Positions 37,300 to 46,483 are shown, counted from the first letter of the stretch. The stretch: 64,000 nt of DNA from UBA7703 sp963667195 (GCA_963667195.1 OY762962.1:2356001-2420000); one strand, 5' to 3'. Notes: generated by a model not told the origin, from the sequence alone. Made by a program: numbers and translations.

Positions 37300-38445
37300 A
37301 TGAAAAAGGTATTCATGTGCGTTCTGGCGCTGGTGATGGGTCTTTCGATGTTCGCTTGCGCGAGCACAACCCCCGCAGCAGCACCCGCAGCAACCGAAGC
37401 TCCCGCAGCGGCAACCGAAGCGGCAGCGGCAGATGCAGCAACCGCGGCGCCCGCTGGCGGTTACATCGGAATCTCGATGCCGACGCAGTCCAGCGAACGT
37501 TGGATCAAAGACGGCAACACGATGAAGGAAATCCTCGAAGCGAAGGGTTACACCGTTGACCTGCAGTACGCAGAAGACGATATCCCGACCCAGAAGTCGC
37601 AGATTGAGAACATGATCACCAAGGGCGCGAACGTTCTGATCATCGCGGCTGTTGACTCCTCCACGCTTTCCGCAACGCTGGATCAGGCCGGCAAAGACGG
37701 CGTGAAGATCATCGCTTACGATCGTCTGCTCGTCGACACCGATGCGGTTTCCTACTATGCAACGTTTGATAACCGTGGCGTTGGTAAGCTCCAGGCGCAG
37801 TCCCTCGTCGATGGCCTCAAGGCGAAAAAAGGCGACGGCCCCTACAACATCGAGCTCTTCGCAGGCTCCCCGGACGACACCAACAGCTTCTATTTCTACT
37901 CTGGCGCGATGGATGTTCTCCAGCCGCTGATCGACGCCGGCACGATCGTCGTTGTCTCCGGACAGACGGCACAGGCCGACATCGGCACCCTCCGTTGGGA
38001 TGGCGCGGTTGCACAGGCTCGTATGGATGCGCTCCTTGCTGCGAACTACACCTCTGGCAAGCAGCTTGACGGCGTGCTCTCTCCCTACGATGGACTCTCC
38101 CGTGGTATCATCTCCTCCCTCGTGTCGTTCGGCTACCAGCCCGGCACGGCAAACTGGCCGATCGTGACTGGTCAGGATGCAGAAGCAGCTTCCATCAAGC
38201 TGATCATCTCGGGTGAACAGTATTCGACGATCCTCAAGGACACCAGAGATCTCGCGAAAGTTGCGGCCGGCATGGTTGATGCTCTGCTGACCGGAACCGA
38301 ACCGGAAATCAACGACACCACGACGTACAACAATAACGTCAAGGTTGTTCCGTCCTACCTGCTGATCCCGTACACCGTCACCGTGGATAATTACCAGAAA
38401 CTCGTTATGGACTCTGGCTATCTGACGCCGGACGACATCAAATAA
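37300..38445 (+). CDS. chvE: Sugar ABC transporter substrate-binding lipoprotein, ChvE-like
   Basis: The 381-residue lipoprotein (Cys20 in LSMFAC) has an Ala/Glu/Pro/Thr linker to about residue 52, then a periplasmic-binding-protein type 1 fold. GYIGISMPTQSSERWIKDG is characteristic of the ChvE/xylose/multiple-monosaccharide group, with RWI- and Trp-containing sugar contacts; IIAYDRLLVDTDAVSYYATF and VSGYQ-like later loops agree. It binds an aldose outside the membrane and delivers it to the permease. A stable intercistronic hairpin follows, which usually raises binding-protein levels over the ATPase and permease. Sugar specificity cannot be read. Confidence 0.9.
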   Translation: MKKVFMCVLALVMGLSMFACASTTPAAAPAATEAPAAATEAAAADAATAAPAGGYIGISMPTQSSERWIKDGNTMKEILEAKGYTVDLQYAEDDIPTQKSQIENMITKGANVLIIAAVDSSTLSATLDQAGKDGVKIIAYDRLLVDTDAVSYYATFDNRGVGKLQAQSLVDGLKAKKGDGPYNIELFAGSPDDTNSFYFYSGAMDVLQPLIDAGTIVVVSGQTAQADIGTLRWDGAVAQARMDALLAANYTSGKQLDGVLSPYDGLSRGIISSLVSFGYQPGTANWPIVTGQDAEAASIKLIISGEQYSTILKDTRDLAKVAAGMVDALLTGTEPEINDTTTYNNNVKVVPSYLLIPYTVTVDNYQKLVMDSGYLTPDDIK

Positions 38446-38470
38446 GTAAGAGGTAAGATCTAAAAACTTC

Positions 38471-38516
38471 AAATCGGCTAGCGGTAGCTTGAATACAAAA
38501 TACTGCTAGCCGATTT
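38471..38516 (+). promoter_or_regulatory. Intercistronic stem-loop between binding protein and ATPase genes
   Basis: A perfect 12-bp stem (38471-38482 with 38505-38516) encloses a 22-base loop. There is no T run, so it is more likely an mRNA stabiliser or partial terminator than a full stop. Confidence 0.75.
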
Positions 38517-38577
38517 GAGTCTAGTATGTGTAAAATATATATGTCTCTACCCAGGGATAGAAAAAGAGGAGTTATCT

Positions 38578-40122
38578 ATGGGAAAGTATATTTTGGAAAT
38601 GAGGAATATTACGAAGACATTCCCAGGCGTGAAAGCGCTTGATAATGTCAATTTTAGAGTAATTCCGCACCATATTCACGCCCTGGTCGGCGAAAACGGC
38701 GCGGGCAAATCTACACTGATGAATATCCTCAGCGCTGTCTATCCCCATGGAACGTATGAAGGTGACATCGTGGTAGACGACGAAGTCTGCATCTTCAAAT
38801 CGATCAAAGACAGTGAAGCAAAAGGAATCGCGATCATCCACCAGGAGCTCGCGCTGATTCCCAGCCTTTCGATTGCAGAGAACGTATTCTTAGGAAACGA
38901 ACAAACGGATAAAGGACTCGTCATCAATTGGGAAAAGACCAGAATCCGAACGACCGAGATGCTTAAAAAAGTTGGCTTGGATGAACGGACTGACACGAAG
39001 ATTAAAGATATTGGACTTGGAAAACAGCAGCTGGTCGAAATTGTCAAAGCGCTTGCAAAGGACGTAAGGCTTTTGATTCTTGACGAACCGACCGCGGCAT
39101 TAAATGATAAAGACTCCGATCATCTTTTGGATTTGCTCGTCGATCTGAAAGAGCACGGAATCACAAGCATCATCATCTCGCATAAGCTCAACGAGATTAC
39201 GAAGGTTGCCGACGAAATCACGATCCTGCGCGACGGCGCCACGATTGAAACGCTGGTCAAGGGCGTGGATGATATCTCCGAAGAGCGCATCATCAAATCC
39301 ATGGTCGGTCGAGAGATTATCGACCGCTTTCCAAAGCGCAATCATCAAGTCGGCGATGTCTTTTTCGAGGTGAAGAATTGGAACGCCTACGACCCGCTGG
39401 ACGACGAAAAGCAGATTCTCAAAGACATCAACATCAATATTCGCAAAGGTGAAGTCGTCGGCATCGCGGGCCTGATGGGCGCGGGACGCACGGAGCTCGC
39501 AATGAGCTTGTTTGGAAAAGCATACGGCGCGAAGATCACCGGCAAGATCCTGAAAAACGGGGAAGAGCTCGTGATCAACGACGTCAGCGACGCAATCGCG
39601 AAGGGCATTTCGTACGCGACGGAGGATCGTAAATCCGCAGGCTTGATCCTGATTGACGACATCAAGCGCAACATCACGCTTTCCTCGCTGGAATCGCTGA
39701 AAAAGAAATGGGTCATCGACGCCAACAAGGAGATCAAAGTCGGCGAAGAGTATCGAAAGAAACTCAACATCAAATCCTCCAGCATCCTGCAAAAAACCGG
39801 TGACCTCTCCGGCGGAAACCAACAGAAGGTCGTATTCAGCAAGTGCATATTTGCAGACCCCGACATATTGTTTTTGGATGAACCCACCCGCGGCATTGAT
39901 GTCGGAGCGAAATATGAAATCTATACCATCATCAATGAACTCGCGGAGAAGGGGAAATCGATCGTCATGATTTCTTCCGAACTGCCGGAGATTCTCGGCA
40001 TGTGCGACAGAATCTATGTCATGAACAAAGGGATGATCGTGGGCGAAGTGATGGCGAAAGACGCCTCTCAGGAAAAAATCATGCAGTATATCATGCAAAG
40101 CAATAAGGAGGTAGCAAAATGA
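38578..40122 (+). CDS. gguA: Sugar ABC transporter ATP-binding protein, GguA/MmsA-like
   Basis: The 514-residue protein has two ATPase halves. GENGAGKSTLMNIL, a degenerate LGLGKQQLVEI-like signature region and LILDEPTAAL form the first; GLMGAGRTELAMSLFG, DLSGGNQQKVVFSK and FLDEPTRGIDVGAKYEIY form the second. Length and the TFPGVKALDNV start fit the ChvE-GguAB multiple-monosaccharide family. GAGGAG precedes the ATG at 38578; an upstream in-frame start crosses the hairpin region and is less likely. The stop overlaps the permease start by 4 bases. Confidence 0.92.
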   Translation: MGKYILEMRNITKTFPGVKALDNVNFRVIPHHIHALVGENGAGKSTLMNILSAVYPHGTYEGDIVVDDEVCIFKSIKDSEAKGIAIIHQELALIPSLSIAENVFLGNEQTDKGLVINWEKTRIRTTEMLKKVGLDERTDTKIKDIGLGKQQLVEIVKALAKDVRLLILDEPTAALNDKDSDHLLDLLVDLKEHGITSIIISHKLNEITKVADEITILRDGATIETLVKGVDDISEERIIKSMVGREIIDRFPKRNHQVGDVFFEVKNWNAYDPLDDEKQILKDININIRKGEVVGIAGLMGAGRTELAMSLFGKAYGAKITGKILKNGEELVINDVSDAIAKGISYATEDRKSAGLILIDDIKRNITLSSLESLKKKWVIDANKEIKVGEEYRKKLNIKSSSILQKTGDLSGGNQQKVVFSKCIFADPDILFLDEPTRGIDVGAKYEIYTIINELAEKGKSIVMISSELPEILGMCDRIYVMNKGMIVGEVMAKDASQEKIMQYIMQSNKEVAK

Positions 40123-41288
40123 AAAGGATCAGAAGTCTGCTTCGGGGGAATATTCGTCAGTACGCCATGGTTATTGCATTGATCGTGGTCGTCGTGATTT
40201 TTGAGTTTTTAACCAAGGGTGTTTTGCTCAAACCCCTCAATATTTCAAACCTCATTCAGCAAAACGCATACGTTTTGATTCTGGCAATCGGTATGCTCTT
40301 GTGCATTCTGACCATCGGTAACATCGACCTTTCCGTCGGTTCCGTGGTCGGCCTCGTCGGAGCCCTGTCGGCCATCTTCATCCTCAAGATGAACATGCCG
40401 ATCTGGATCGCGATTATCCTTTCCCTCATGGCGGGCTTCGTCATCGGTGCCTGGCAGGGACTATGGATCGCATATATCGGAGTCCCGGCATTCATCGTTA
40501 CGCTCGGCGGACAGCTGATCTTCCGCGGACTCACGATGGTCGCCCTGCAGGGGACGAGCCTTGCGCCGCTGCCGGAGGGTTACACCTTCCTCGCCGCGGG
40601 CTTTGTGCCGGATATTGCGAACATCAAAGGTATCAACCTGCTCGCGCTGTTGGCTGGCGGTGTGGCTTGCATCCTGTTTGTTATCAACGAGATCAACAAG
40701 AGAAGAAGCAAACGGAAATACGACTTCGACGTGCCCTCCATCTGGGCGTTCCTCTTCAAACTTCTTGCCATCTCCGGTGTGATTCTTGCTTTCAGCTATG
40801 CGCTGGCGCTCTATCGCGGTATTCCGATGGTTCTGCTCATCGTTGTGGCGCTGGTTTTGATCTACACGTTTGTGACGGATAAGACCATCCCCGGCAGACA
40901 CATCTACGCATACGGCGGCAACCCCAAGGCCGCGCGCCTCTCCGGCATCAAGACCAAGCGCGTGCTCTTCTGGGTCTACGTCAACATGGGCGTTCTGGCG
41001 GCTCTCGCGGGCATCGTCTTCACCGGACGACTCAACTCCGCGACTCCCAAGGGCGGCTACGGCTTCGAGCTCGACGCGATCGCGGCCTGCTTCATCGGCG
41101 GCGCCTCCACAACGGGCGGTATCGGCACCGTGGTCGGCGCAATCGTCGGCGGCCTCTTGATGGGCGTTCTGAACAACGGTATGTCGATCATGGGCGTGAG
41201 CATCGATTGGCAGCAGGCGATCAAAGGATTCGTTCTGCTCATCGCGGTCGGCTTCGACGTGATCTCCAAGATCCGCGCGAAGGTCTAA
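40119..41288 (+). CDS. gguB: Sugar ABC transporter permease, GguB/XylH-like
   Basis: This 389-residue integral membrane protein has about ten hydrophobic segments. GNIDLSVGSVVGLVGALSA is the conserved motif of the branched-chain/ribose-type permeases, and the YAYGGNPKAARLSGI segment is the cytoplasmic coupling loop. Length matches the longer GguB/XylH subgroup. It completes a binding protein, ATPase and permease unit; a terminator lies about 30 bases after the stop. It works at the cytoplasmic membrane with the dual ATPase above, and perhaps with the orphan ATPase on the other strand. Confidence 0.92.
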   Translation: MKRIRSLLRGNIRQYAMVIALIVVVVIFEFLTKGVLLKPLNISNLIQQNAYVLILAIGMLLCILTIGNIDLSVGSVVGLVGALSAIFILKMNMPIWIAIILSLMAGFVIGAWQGLWIAYIGVPAFIVTLGGQLIFRGLTMVALQGTSLAPLPEGYTFLAAGFVPDIANIKGINLLALLAGGVACILFVINEINKRRSKRKYDFDVPSIWAFLFKLLAISGVILAFSYALALYRGIPMVLLIVVALVLIYTFVTDKTIPGRHIYAYGGNPKAARLSGIKTKRVLFWVYVNMGVLAALAGIVFTGRLNSATPKGGYGFELDAIAACFIGGASTTGGIGTVVGAIVGGLLMGVLNNGMSIMGVSIDWQQAIKGFVLLIAVGFDVISKIRAKV

Positions 41289-41317
41289 TGTAGCAATCGA
41301 GAAGCTCAGTCTTTCCG

Positions 41318-41364
41318 GCGCAGGCGGGCGGATGAACCAACATCCTTCCGTCTGCGCTTTTTTT
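41318..41364 (+). terminator. Terminator of the sugar ABC transporter operon
   Basis: A 10-bp stem (41318-41327 with 41348-41357, one G-T pair) extended by an inner GGATG/CATCC stem, then seven Ts. Confidence 0.9.
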
Positions 41365-41555
41365 GTATCCGGATACAGCCAGATATGGAATTGTTTGATA
41401 CCAGGTATCATGACAAAACAAACTTAAGCACATGAAAAATCGATTGAGCGCGCGTTTTTGAATGTCGCCGCGCTCGCGGAGGAACCGCGCAAACACTCAC
41501 AAATCTCGATAAATAGTTGCCGTATTAGCGGACAAAAAACCAAAAAACATTTTTA

Positions 41556-41584
41556 TTGACAACGCAAGAACCAAATGTTAAATT
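41556..41584 (+). promoter_or_regulatory. Promoter of the PTS locus
   Basis: TTGACA (41556-41561), 17-base spacer, TAAATT (41579-41584). Between the previous terminator (41364) and here no gene is apparent. Confidence 0.75.
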
Positions 41585-41596
41585 AAATCTGCAAAC

Positions 41597-41662
41597 GGGA
41601 TTGCGACTCTTCTGAGGCATCACCCCTTCGGTTATTTTGGGGTTGTTCAGAAGAGTTTTTTT
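41597..41662 (+). promoter_or_regulatory. Ribonucleic antiterminator (RAT) overlapping an intrinsic terminator
   Basis: The segment GGGATTGCGACT...AGGCATCACC (41597-41624) aligns with RAT elements bound by LicT/BglG proteins: GGATTG, ACT, a six-base loop, AGGCA and ACC. Its centre overlaps the 5' arm of a terminator, 41607-41615 pairing with 41647-41655, with an inner CCCC/GGGG stem and a T run from 41656. Protein binding to the RAT should block terminator formation. The next gene encodes exactly such a protein. Confidence 0.9.
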
Positions 41663-41720
41663 ATTGATTTTCACTTCAATCTGTCCGATCATGCGGTTCG
41701 ATGAATGGCGGGAAACAAGA

Positions 41721-42569
41721 ATGCGAGCAGTCAAGAAAATCAACAACAATGTTGCGATTTGCGTTGACGGAAACGGCAACCAGCTGGTTGCGTTTGGCCG
41801 CGGCATTGGATTTCCTGCGATGCCTTACGAAATCACCGACCTGAAACAGATCGACCAAACGTTTTATAACATCAGCAGCAACTATGTCGATATGATCAAT
41901 GAACTGCCGGAGGATGTGATCTCCTTTACGGCGAGGATGCTGGACGATGTGCGCGCGGTTCTGCCATATGAGCTGATGCCGAACCTGATCCTGACGCTCG
42001 CGGATCACATCGCGTTTTGCCTGGAGCGGCATCGGCGAAACATCTATGTGCGAATGCCGCTGACCTATGAGATCGCGCAGACGTACCCGCTGGAACTCAA
42101 GCTTGCGCAGTACATCCTCCGCGAGATCGAAAAGAACTTTCACGCGCATCTCAACCCGCGGGAAGCTTCGGGAATTGCAATCAGCATCATCAATGCCAGG
42201 CTCGACACCAAGCCGCTCACATCCGATCAGCAGGAGCTCAACCAAAGGCAAGTCGATCGAATGCAGGAAGACATCACGAGAATCATCGAACGGGAATTTC
42301 ACTTTACCTGCGACCGAACCTCGTTCAGCTATGCAAGATTTTCCACCCACCTGCAGCACCTGTTCGAGAGGATGAGTACCAACACCGAGATCGCGACGGA
42401 TAACGCGCGGATGTATCAGACACTGAAAAAAGAATACCCGCAAGCGGAAAGCTGCATCGAAAAAATCGAAACACTGTTTGAAGAAGAACTTGATAGCAAG
42501 CTCTCCGACGAAGAAAAACTCTATCTGATCCTGCACATCAATCGGGTGTGCGCAAAAGAAGGATTGTAA
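41721..42569 (+). CDS. licT: LicT/BglG family transcriptional antiterminator
   Basis: The 282-residue protein begins with a CAT RNA-binding domain (RAVKKINNNVAICVD, about 1-55). Two PTS regulation domains follow, each with conserved histidines (LADHIAFCLERH in PRD1; the second region includes YARFSTHLQHLFERM). These are phosphorylated by PTS proteins to set activity. It should bind the RAT in its own leader and open expression of the downstream PTS genes when substrate is present. The ATG at 41721 is chosen because the CAT domain starts there. Its last 48 bases are duplicated downstream. Confidence 0.92.
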   Translation: MRAVKKINNNVAICVDGNGNQLVAFGRGIGFPAMPYEITDLKQIDQTFYNISSNYVDMINELPEDVISFTARMLDDVRAVLPYELMPNLILTLADHIAFCLERHRRNIYVRMPLTYEIAQTYPLELKLAQYILREIEKNFHAHLNPREASGIAISIINARLDTKPLTSDQQELNQRQVDRMQEDITRIIEREFHFTCDRTSFSYARFSTHLQHLFERMSTNTEIATDNARMYQTLKKEYPQAESCIEKIETLFEEELDSKLSDEEKLYLILHINRVCAKEGL

Positions 42570-42633
42570 GCGTAAAGGGGAGTTTTATCTGATCTTGCAC
42601 ATCAAGCGGGTGTGCGCAAAAGAAGGATTGTAA
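42522..42633 (+). repeat. Direct duplication of the licT 3' end
   Basis: Bases 42522-42569 recur at 42586-42633 with two mismatches in 48, including the stop codon; the offset is 64 bases. The second copy still reads YLILHIKRVCAKEGL but has no start of its own. It looks like a remnant of a tandem duplication or of recombination between two licT-like genes. Confidence 0.9.
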
Positions 42634-42748
42634 CCGTTTCGGGCATTACCTTCAAAGAACGCGGCAGACGTGTCGTTTTCTTTGGAGGTTTTTTTTCGCC
42701 AAAAATGCAAATCAAACACGAAAAAGAGAAGAATGAAAGGGGATTCCA

Positions 42749-44167
42749 ATGGGAAACAACAGACAGATCGCCGAAGACGTATTGTCGGCGGTTGGGGGCA
42801 AGGACAACGTAACGCGCGTGACGCATTGCATGACGAGGCTTCGCCTCAACCTAAAGGATCAGAGCCTTGCGGACAAAGACCGCATCAACGCGGTTTTCGG
42901 CGTGCTCGGCGTCGTGAAAACCGGTGGACAGTACCAGATCGTCATCGGCAACAACGTGGACGACGTCTACAAGGAAGTTTGCGACATCGGCAAGTTCCAG
43001 CAAGAGGCCGCGATTGACGAAAACCTAGACGTGCCCAAAGAGAAGTTCACGTTCAAAAAGCTCGGCGGCAACATCCTCGACTACCTTGCGGGCTCGATCA
43101 CGCCGCTGATTCCCGCGCTGATGATCGCCGTCATCTTCAAGATGCTGACGGCAGTCTGCGGAGATATGCTCGGCTGGATTCCGAATACCTCCGACCTGTA
43201 TAAGCTCTTTACGTTCGTCGGCGACGCGCCGTTTTACTTCATCCCGGTGCTGCTTGGCTACACCTCCGCAAAGAAGCTCGGTGCGAACCCGATGGTTGGC
43301 GCGGTGCTCGGTGCAATCCTGATCCACCCGACGCTGATCGCAATGGCGGGCGCGGGCAAAACTCTCAAGGTGTTTGGCATCCCCACCGCGGCGCAGGCGT
43401 ATAACTCGACCATCCTGCCGATCCTGCTGTCCTCTGTGGTGCTGTCCTACGTGGAAAAGCTCTTCAAGAAGATCCTCCCGCAGACGCTCAAGACCGTCTT
43501 TACGCCGGGCCTCACCATCCTCGTGATGCTGCCCATCACGCTTTGTGTCCTCGGGCCTGCCGGCGCGTTCCTCGGCAAATATCTCGGCGCAGGCTTGTTC
43601 TCGCTGGGTTCGATCGGCGGCATCATGCAGATTCTGATGATCGCGGTCGTTGCGGCTCTCTGGGAGTTCTTCGTGATGACCGGCATGCACATGGTGTTCA
43701 TCATGTTCCTCATCTCCAACTTTGGCGCGACGGGCAGCGAAGCCTTCGTGAGCCCCGCGGCGCTTGCCGCGAGCATCGCGGTCTCCGGCATGGCGCTGGG
43801 CGCGGCGCTCCGCCTCAAGGACAAGGAAGAGCGTACGCTTGCGTATAGCTACCTTGTTGCAGGCCTCATCGGCGGCATCACGGAGCCGGGTCTCTACGGT
43901 CTCGGCATGAAGTATCGCCGTCCGTTCCTCGGCATGATGATTGGCGCGGCTGTTGCTGGCATCTATGGCGGCATCATGCACGTCACCGCGTACTCGATCG
44001 TTCCGGTTGCGAGCTTTATCGCGCTGACCGGCTACATCGGCGGGAACGCCGCGAACATCGTCAACGCGATCATCACAGCCGTCATCGCGTTTGCGGTCTC
44101 CGCCGTTGCCACCTACTTCTGGGGCTTTAAGAAGAATGAGCTTGCAGTAAAAGCGCTCAAGCAATAA
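42749..44167 (+). CDS. PTS glucose/beta-glucoside family EIIBC component
   Basis: The 472-residue protein has an N-terminal EIIB domain with the phosphorylated cysteine in VTHCMTRLRL (Cys27) and the GVVKTGGQYQIVIG strand. An EIIC membrane domain of about ten helices follows from residue 105 (GSITPLIPALMIAVIFK, and GITEPGLYGLGMKYRRPF with the GITEP signature). EIIA is separate (45004-45513). It imports and phosphorylates a sugar in the beta-glucoside/sucrose branch; the adjacent ChbG-like deacetylase hints at an acetylated or amino-sugar oligosaccharide. AAAGGGG precedes the ATG. Confidence 0.9.
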   Translation: MGNNRQIAEDVLSAVGGKDNVTRVTHCMTRLRLNLKDQSLADKDRINAVFGVLGVVKTGGQYQIVIGNNVDDVYKEVCDIGKFQQEAAIDENLDVPKEKFTFKKLGGNILDYLAGSITPLIPALMIAVIFKMLTAVCGDMLGWIPNTSDLYKLFTFVGDAPFYFIPVLLGYTSAKKLGANPMVGAVLGAILIHPTLIAMAGAGKTLKVFGIPTAAQAYNSTILPILLSSVVLSYVEKLFKKILPQTLKTVFTPGLTILVMLPITLCVLGPAGAFLGKYLGAGLFSLGSIGGIMQILMIAVVAALWEFFVMTGMHMVFIMFLISNFGATGSEAFVSPAALAASIAVSGMALGAALRLKDKEERTLAYSYLVAGLIGGITEPGLYGLGMKYRRPFLGMMIGAAVAGIYGGIMHVTAYSIVPVASFIALTGYIGGNAANIVNAIITAVIAFAVSAVATYFWGFKKNELAVKALKQ

Positions 44168-44243
44168 TTTGATCGCGTCGTGTCGGCGCCGTGCAGCAAA
44201 CGCGGCGTCGACACGCACCGAAAAATAAGATAGGATAGTACAC

Positions 44244-44993
44244 ATGAAACGATTATTGATTCGCGCGGACGACCTGGGCTATTCGGATGGCGTCAACTGC
44301 GGCATTGCCCGCAGCGTCAACGACGGAATCATCCGCACCATCGGTGTGATGGTCAACATGCCGGAGGTTGAGCGCGGGCTTCGTATGCTCCACGTGCCGG
44401 GTCTCTGTCTCGGCCAGCATACCTGCATCAGCGCGGGAAAGCCGCTGAGCGATCCAAGGCGCATACCAAGTTTGCTCGGAAGCGACGGCGGGTTTAAGCC
44501 CACGCGGGCTTACAATCTCCCCGGGCCGGACACGATTGTGCTGGACGAGGTGATCCTTGAGATTGAGGCGCAGTACGAGCGGTTTTGCGAGCTGACCGGC
44601 GAAAAGCCTGGCTATCTCGAAGGACACGCGGTGTTTCATCCGGTGTTTCAGCAAGGACTTGAGACCGTTGCAAACCGCCACGGCGTGCTGTATTCCGGCA
44701 TGCCGGAGGAAGGCAACCGGATGCGCGTGGGTTCCGCGCATGTGAAGATCGCGATGGACAGCATGAACAACGACTATGTTCCGCTGGAATCGCTCAAGCG
44801 CAATCTAATGGAAGCCGCGGATGACACGAATCTGATCTTTGTGTGCCACCCGGGCTATCTGGATGCCTACATCCTCACGCATTCGCAGCTCACCACGCCG
44901 CGTCCGCTGGAGGTCGCAATGCTGACCGATCCGAATACGGCAGCGTGGCTAGACGAGCAGGGTATTCAACGCATCACTTACTACGATTTATAA
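44244..44993 (+). CDS. ChbG/YdjC family carbohydrate deacetylase
   Basis: The 249-residue protein opens MKRLLIRADDLGYSDGVNCG, the ChbG/YdjC metal-binding motif with two acidic residues, followed by the histidines in LGQHTCISAG and GHAVFHP. E. coli ChbG removes an acetyl group from chitobiose-6-phosphate. By analogy, the enzyme here would deacetylate the phosphorylated product of the PTS. It lies between EIIBC and EIIA in one transcription unit, supporting a shared substrate. Which sugar is unknown. Confidence 0.88.
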   Translation: MKRLLIRADDLGYSDGVNCGIARSVNDGIIRTIGVMVNMPEVERGLRMLHVPGLCLGQHTCISAGKPLSDPRRIPSLLGSDGGFKPTRAYNLPGPDTIVLDEVILEIEAQYERFCELTGEKPGYLEGHAVFHPVFQQGLETVANRHGVLYSGMPEEGNRMRVGSAHVKIAMDSMNNDYVPLESLKRNLMEAADDTNLIFVCHPGYLDAYILTHSQLTTPRPLEVAMLTDPNTAAWLDEQGIQRITYYDL

Positions 44994-45003
44994 TTAGGTG
45001 AAT

Positions 45004-45513
45004 ATGGGATTTTTGAGAGATTTATTTCAGGAAAAGACAGTGCCGTATACCGCTGGCACACTGCTGGCTCCTCTTGAAGGCACGATTGTTCCGCTGGCAG
45101 AGGTGGCGGACCCGGTGTTTTCGGCCGGGATGCTCGGTCAAGGCGTCGGCATCGAGCCGAACAACGGTGAGTTGCTTGCCCCGGCGGACGGAACGATTTC
45201 GCTCGTTGCAAAGACCCGGCACGCAATCGGACTCACGACCGCGGACGAGGCGGAGCTCCTGCTGCACATCGGCATCGACACCGTAGAGATGAACGGCGAA
45301 GGCTTCCAGTGCTTTGTCCGGCAGGGACAAGCGGTCAAGGCGGGGCAGAGACTCATGCGTTTTGACCTCGACAAGATTCGCGAGGCAGGCCACGGAACGA
45401 CGGTGCTGGTGCTGCTGACGAACTCATCGGACTATGCGACGGTCGAGTTTGCGGCGCAAGGCACGGTACTGCGAAACGAGACAATCGGACACTATGCAAA
45501 GGCGCAAGAGTAA
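45004..45513 (+). CDS. crr: PTS EIIA component, glucose family
   Basis: The 169-residue protein is a stand-alone EIIA-Glc domain: LLAPLEGTIVPLAEVADPVF, LAPADGTISLVAKTRHAIGL, then ELLLHIGIDTVEMNGEGF with the phosphorylated His88. It relays phosphate from HPr to EIIBC Cys27. ATG 45004 is used; a GTG two codons upstream (44998) is the alternative, and the ribosome site is weak with either. It lies 10 bases after the deacetylase gene. Confidence 0.9.
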   Translation: MGFLRDLFQEKTVPYTAGTLLAPLEGTIVPLAEVADPVFSAGMLGQGVGIEPNNGELLAPADGTISLVAKTRHAIGLTTADEAELLLHIGIDTVEMNGEGFQCFVRQGQAVKAGQRLMRFDLDKIREAGHGTTVLVLLTNSSDYATVEFAAQGTVLRNETIGHYAKAQE

Positions 45514-45530
45514 TCGCGCGGGAGGAATGA

Positions 45531-46400
45531 TTGGGAAACGAACTACCGTATCGGCTTGTGGCGTTTGATCTGGACAACACGGTGCTGGATCGCGGCGCGA
45601 TGTCGAAAGAAACAAAGCGCGCGCTCAGGGAACTCAAGCGCAAGGGCACCATCAACGTTGCCGCGACCGGGCGGCATATTTCGCTGATTCCGGACTCCAT
45701 TCGCCGCAATCGAAGCATCGACTACATCATCTGCGTGACCGGAGCCTCCGTCTATGAGCGAAAAACCCGCAAGATGACGTATCTTTGGCAAATGACCGCG
45801 GAGGAGGCACATCTTGCGATTGCAAGCTGCAAAAGCGCGAACGCGAGACTCAACCTCGTCACGCGGGAGCGCGCCTTTGCGGAAAAAGCTGCGTTTACCG
45901 CGTTTATCAAAACGCCCGCCGTCAAAGGGCAGACGCACGAAAAATCCTCGATCGGCCAGATTTTGCGGCTGCTTCGGTTGGTGCTGGTCTCTTCGCTGAT
46001 GGACGATGCGGCGGGGTATCTCGTCGAGCACCCGACCGCTCTTGTGGAGAAGATCGACGCGTTTTTTGATCGCGATGAGGAGACCGCGCAAGCGGTGCGC
46101 CTACTGGAAGAGAGCGGTAGCTTTGAGATTGCGCAGTCGCCGCGATATCTCGAAATCACGGCGAAAAACTGCACCAAGGGCAACGGAATTCGCTGGCTCT
46201 GCGAGAGCTTAGGCCTCGCAAAACGCGACGTGATTGCGTTTGGAGACAGCGGAAACGATCTCTCCATGCTGGAGCACACTGGTCTGTTTGTCGCGATGGG
46301 AAATGCGGAACCCGCGGTGTTGGAGCGCGCGGGAAGGATTGCCCCGGGTGTGAAGGAGGACGGCTTTGCCGCTGTCGTTCGGGACGTGTTCTCGATTTAA
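45531..46400 (+). CDS. HAD family (Cof-type IIB) sugar phosphatase
   Basis: The 289-residue protein has HAD motif I VAFDLDNTVLD, motif II in VAATGR, and motif III/IV as the conserved lysine and GDSGNDLSML. The large cap between motifs II and III is of the Cof (C2B) type. It probably dephosphorylates the intracellular sugar phosphate. The start is TTG at 45531, four bases after GGAGGA; the ATG at 45527 is out of frame. It lies inside the PTS operon, 17 bases after EIIA. Confidence 0.88.
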   Translation: MGNELPYRLVAFDLDNTVLDRGAMSKETKRALRELKRKGTINVAATGRHISLIPDSIRRNRSIDYIICVTGASVYERKTRKMTYLWQMTAEEAHLAIASCKSANARLNLVTRERAFAEKAAFTAFIKTPAVKGQTHEKSSIGQILRLLRLVLVSSLMDDAAGYLVEHPTALVEKIDAFFDRDEETAQAVRLLEESGSFEIAQSPRYLEITAKNCTKGNGIRWLCESLGLAKRDVIAFGDSGNDLSMLEHTGLFVAMGNAEPAVLERAGRIAPGVKEDGFAAVVRDVFSI

Positions 46401-46483
46401 AGCAAGCGTAGAGAAAAAATTGGTTTGCCGATCACGGTAGACCGACAGTGAATCGATCATTCGGAAAGTTTGAGGGAATCGAA

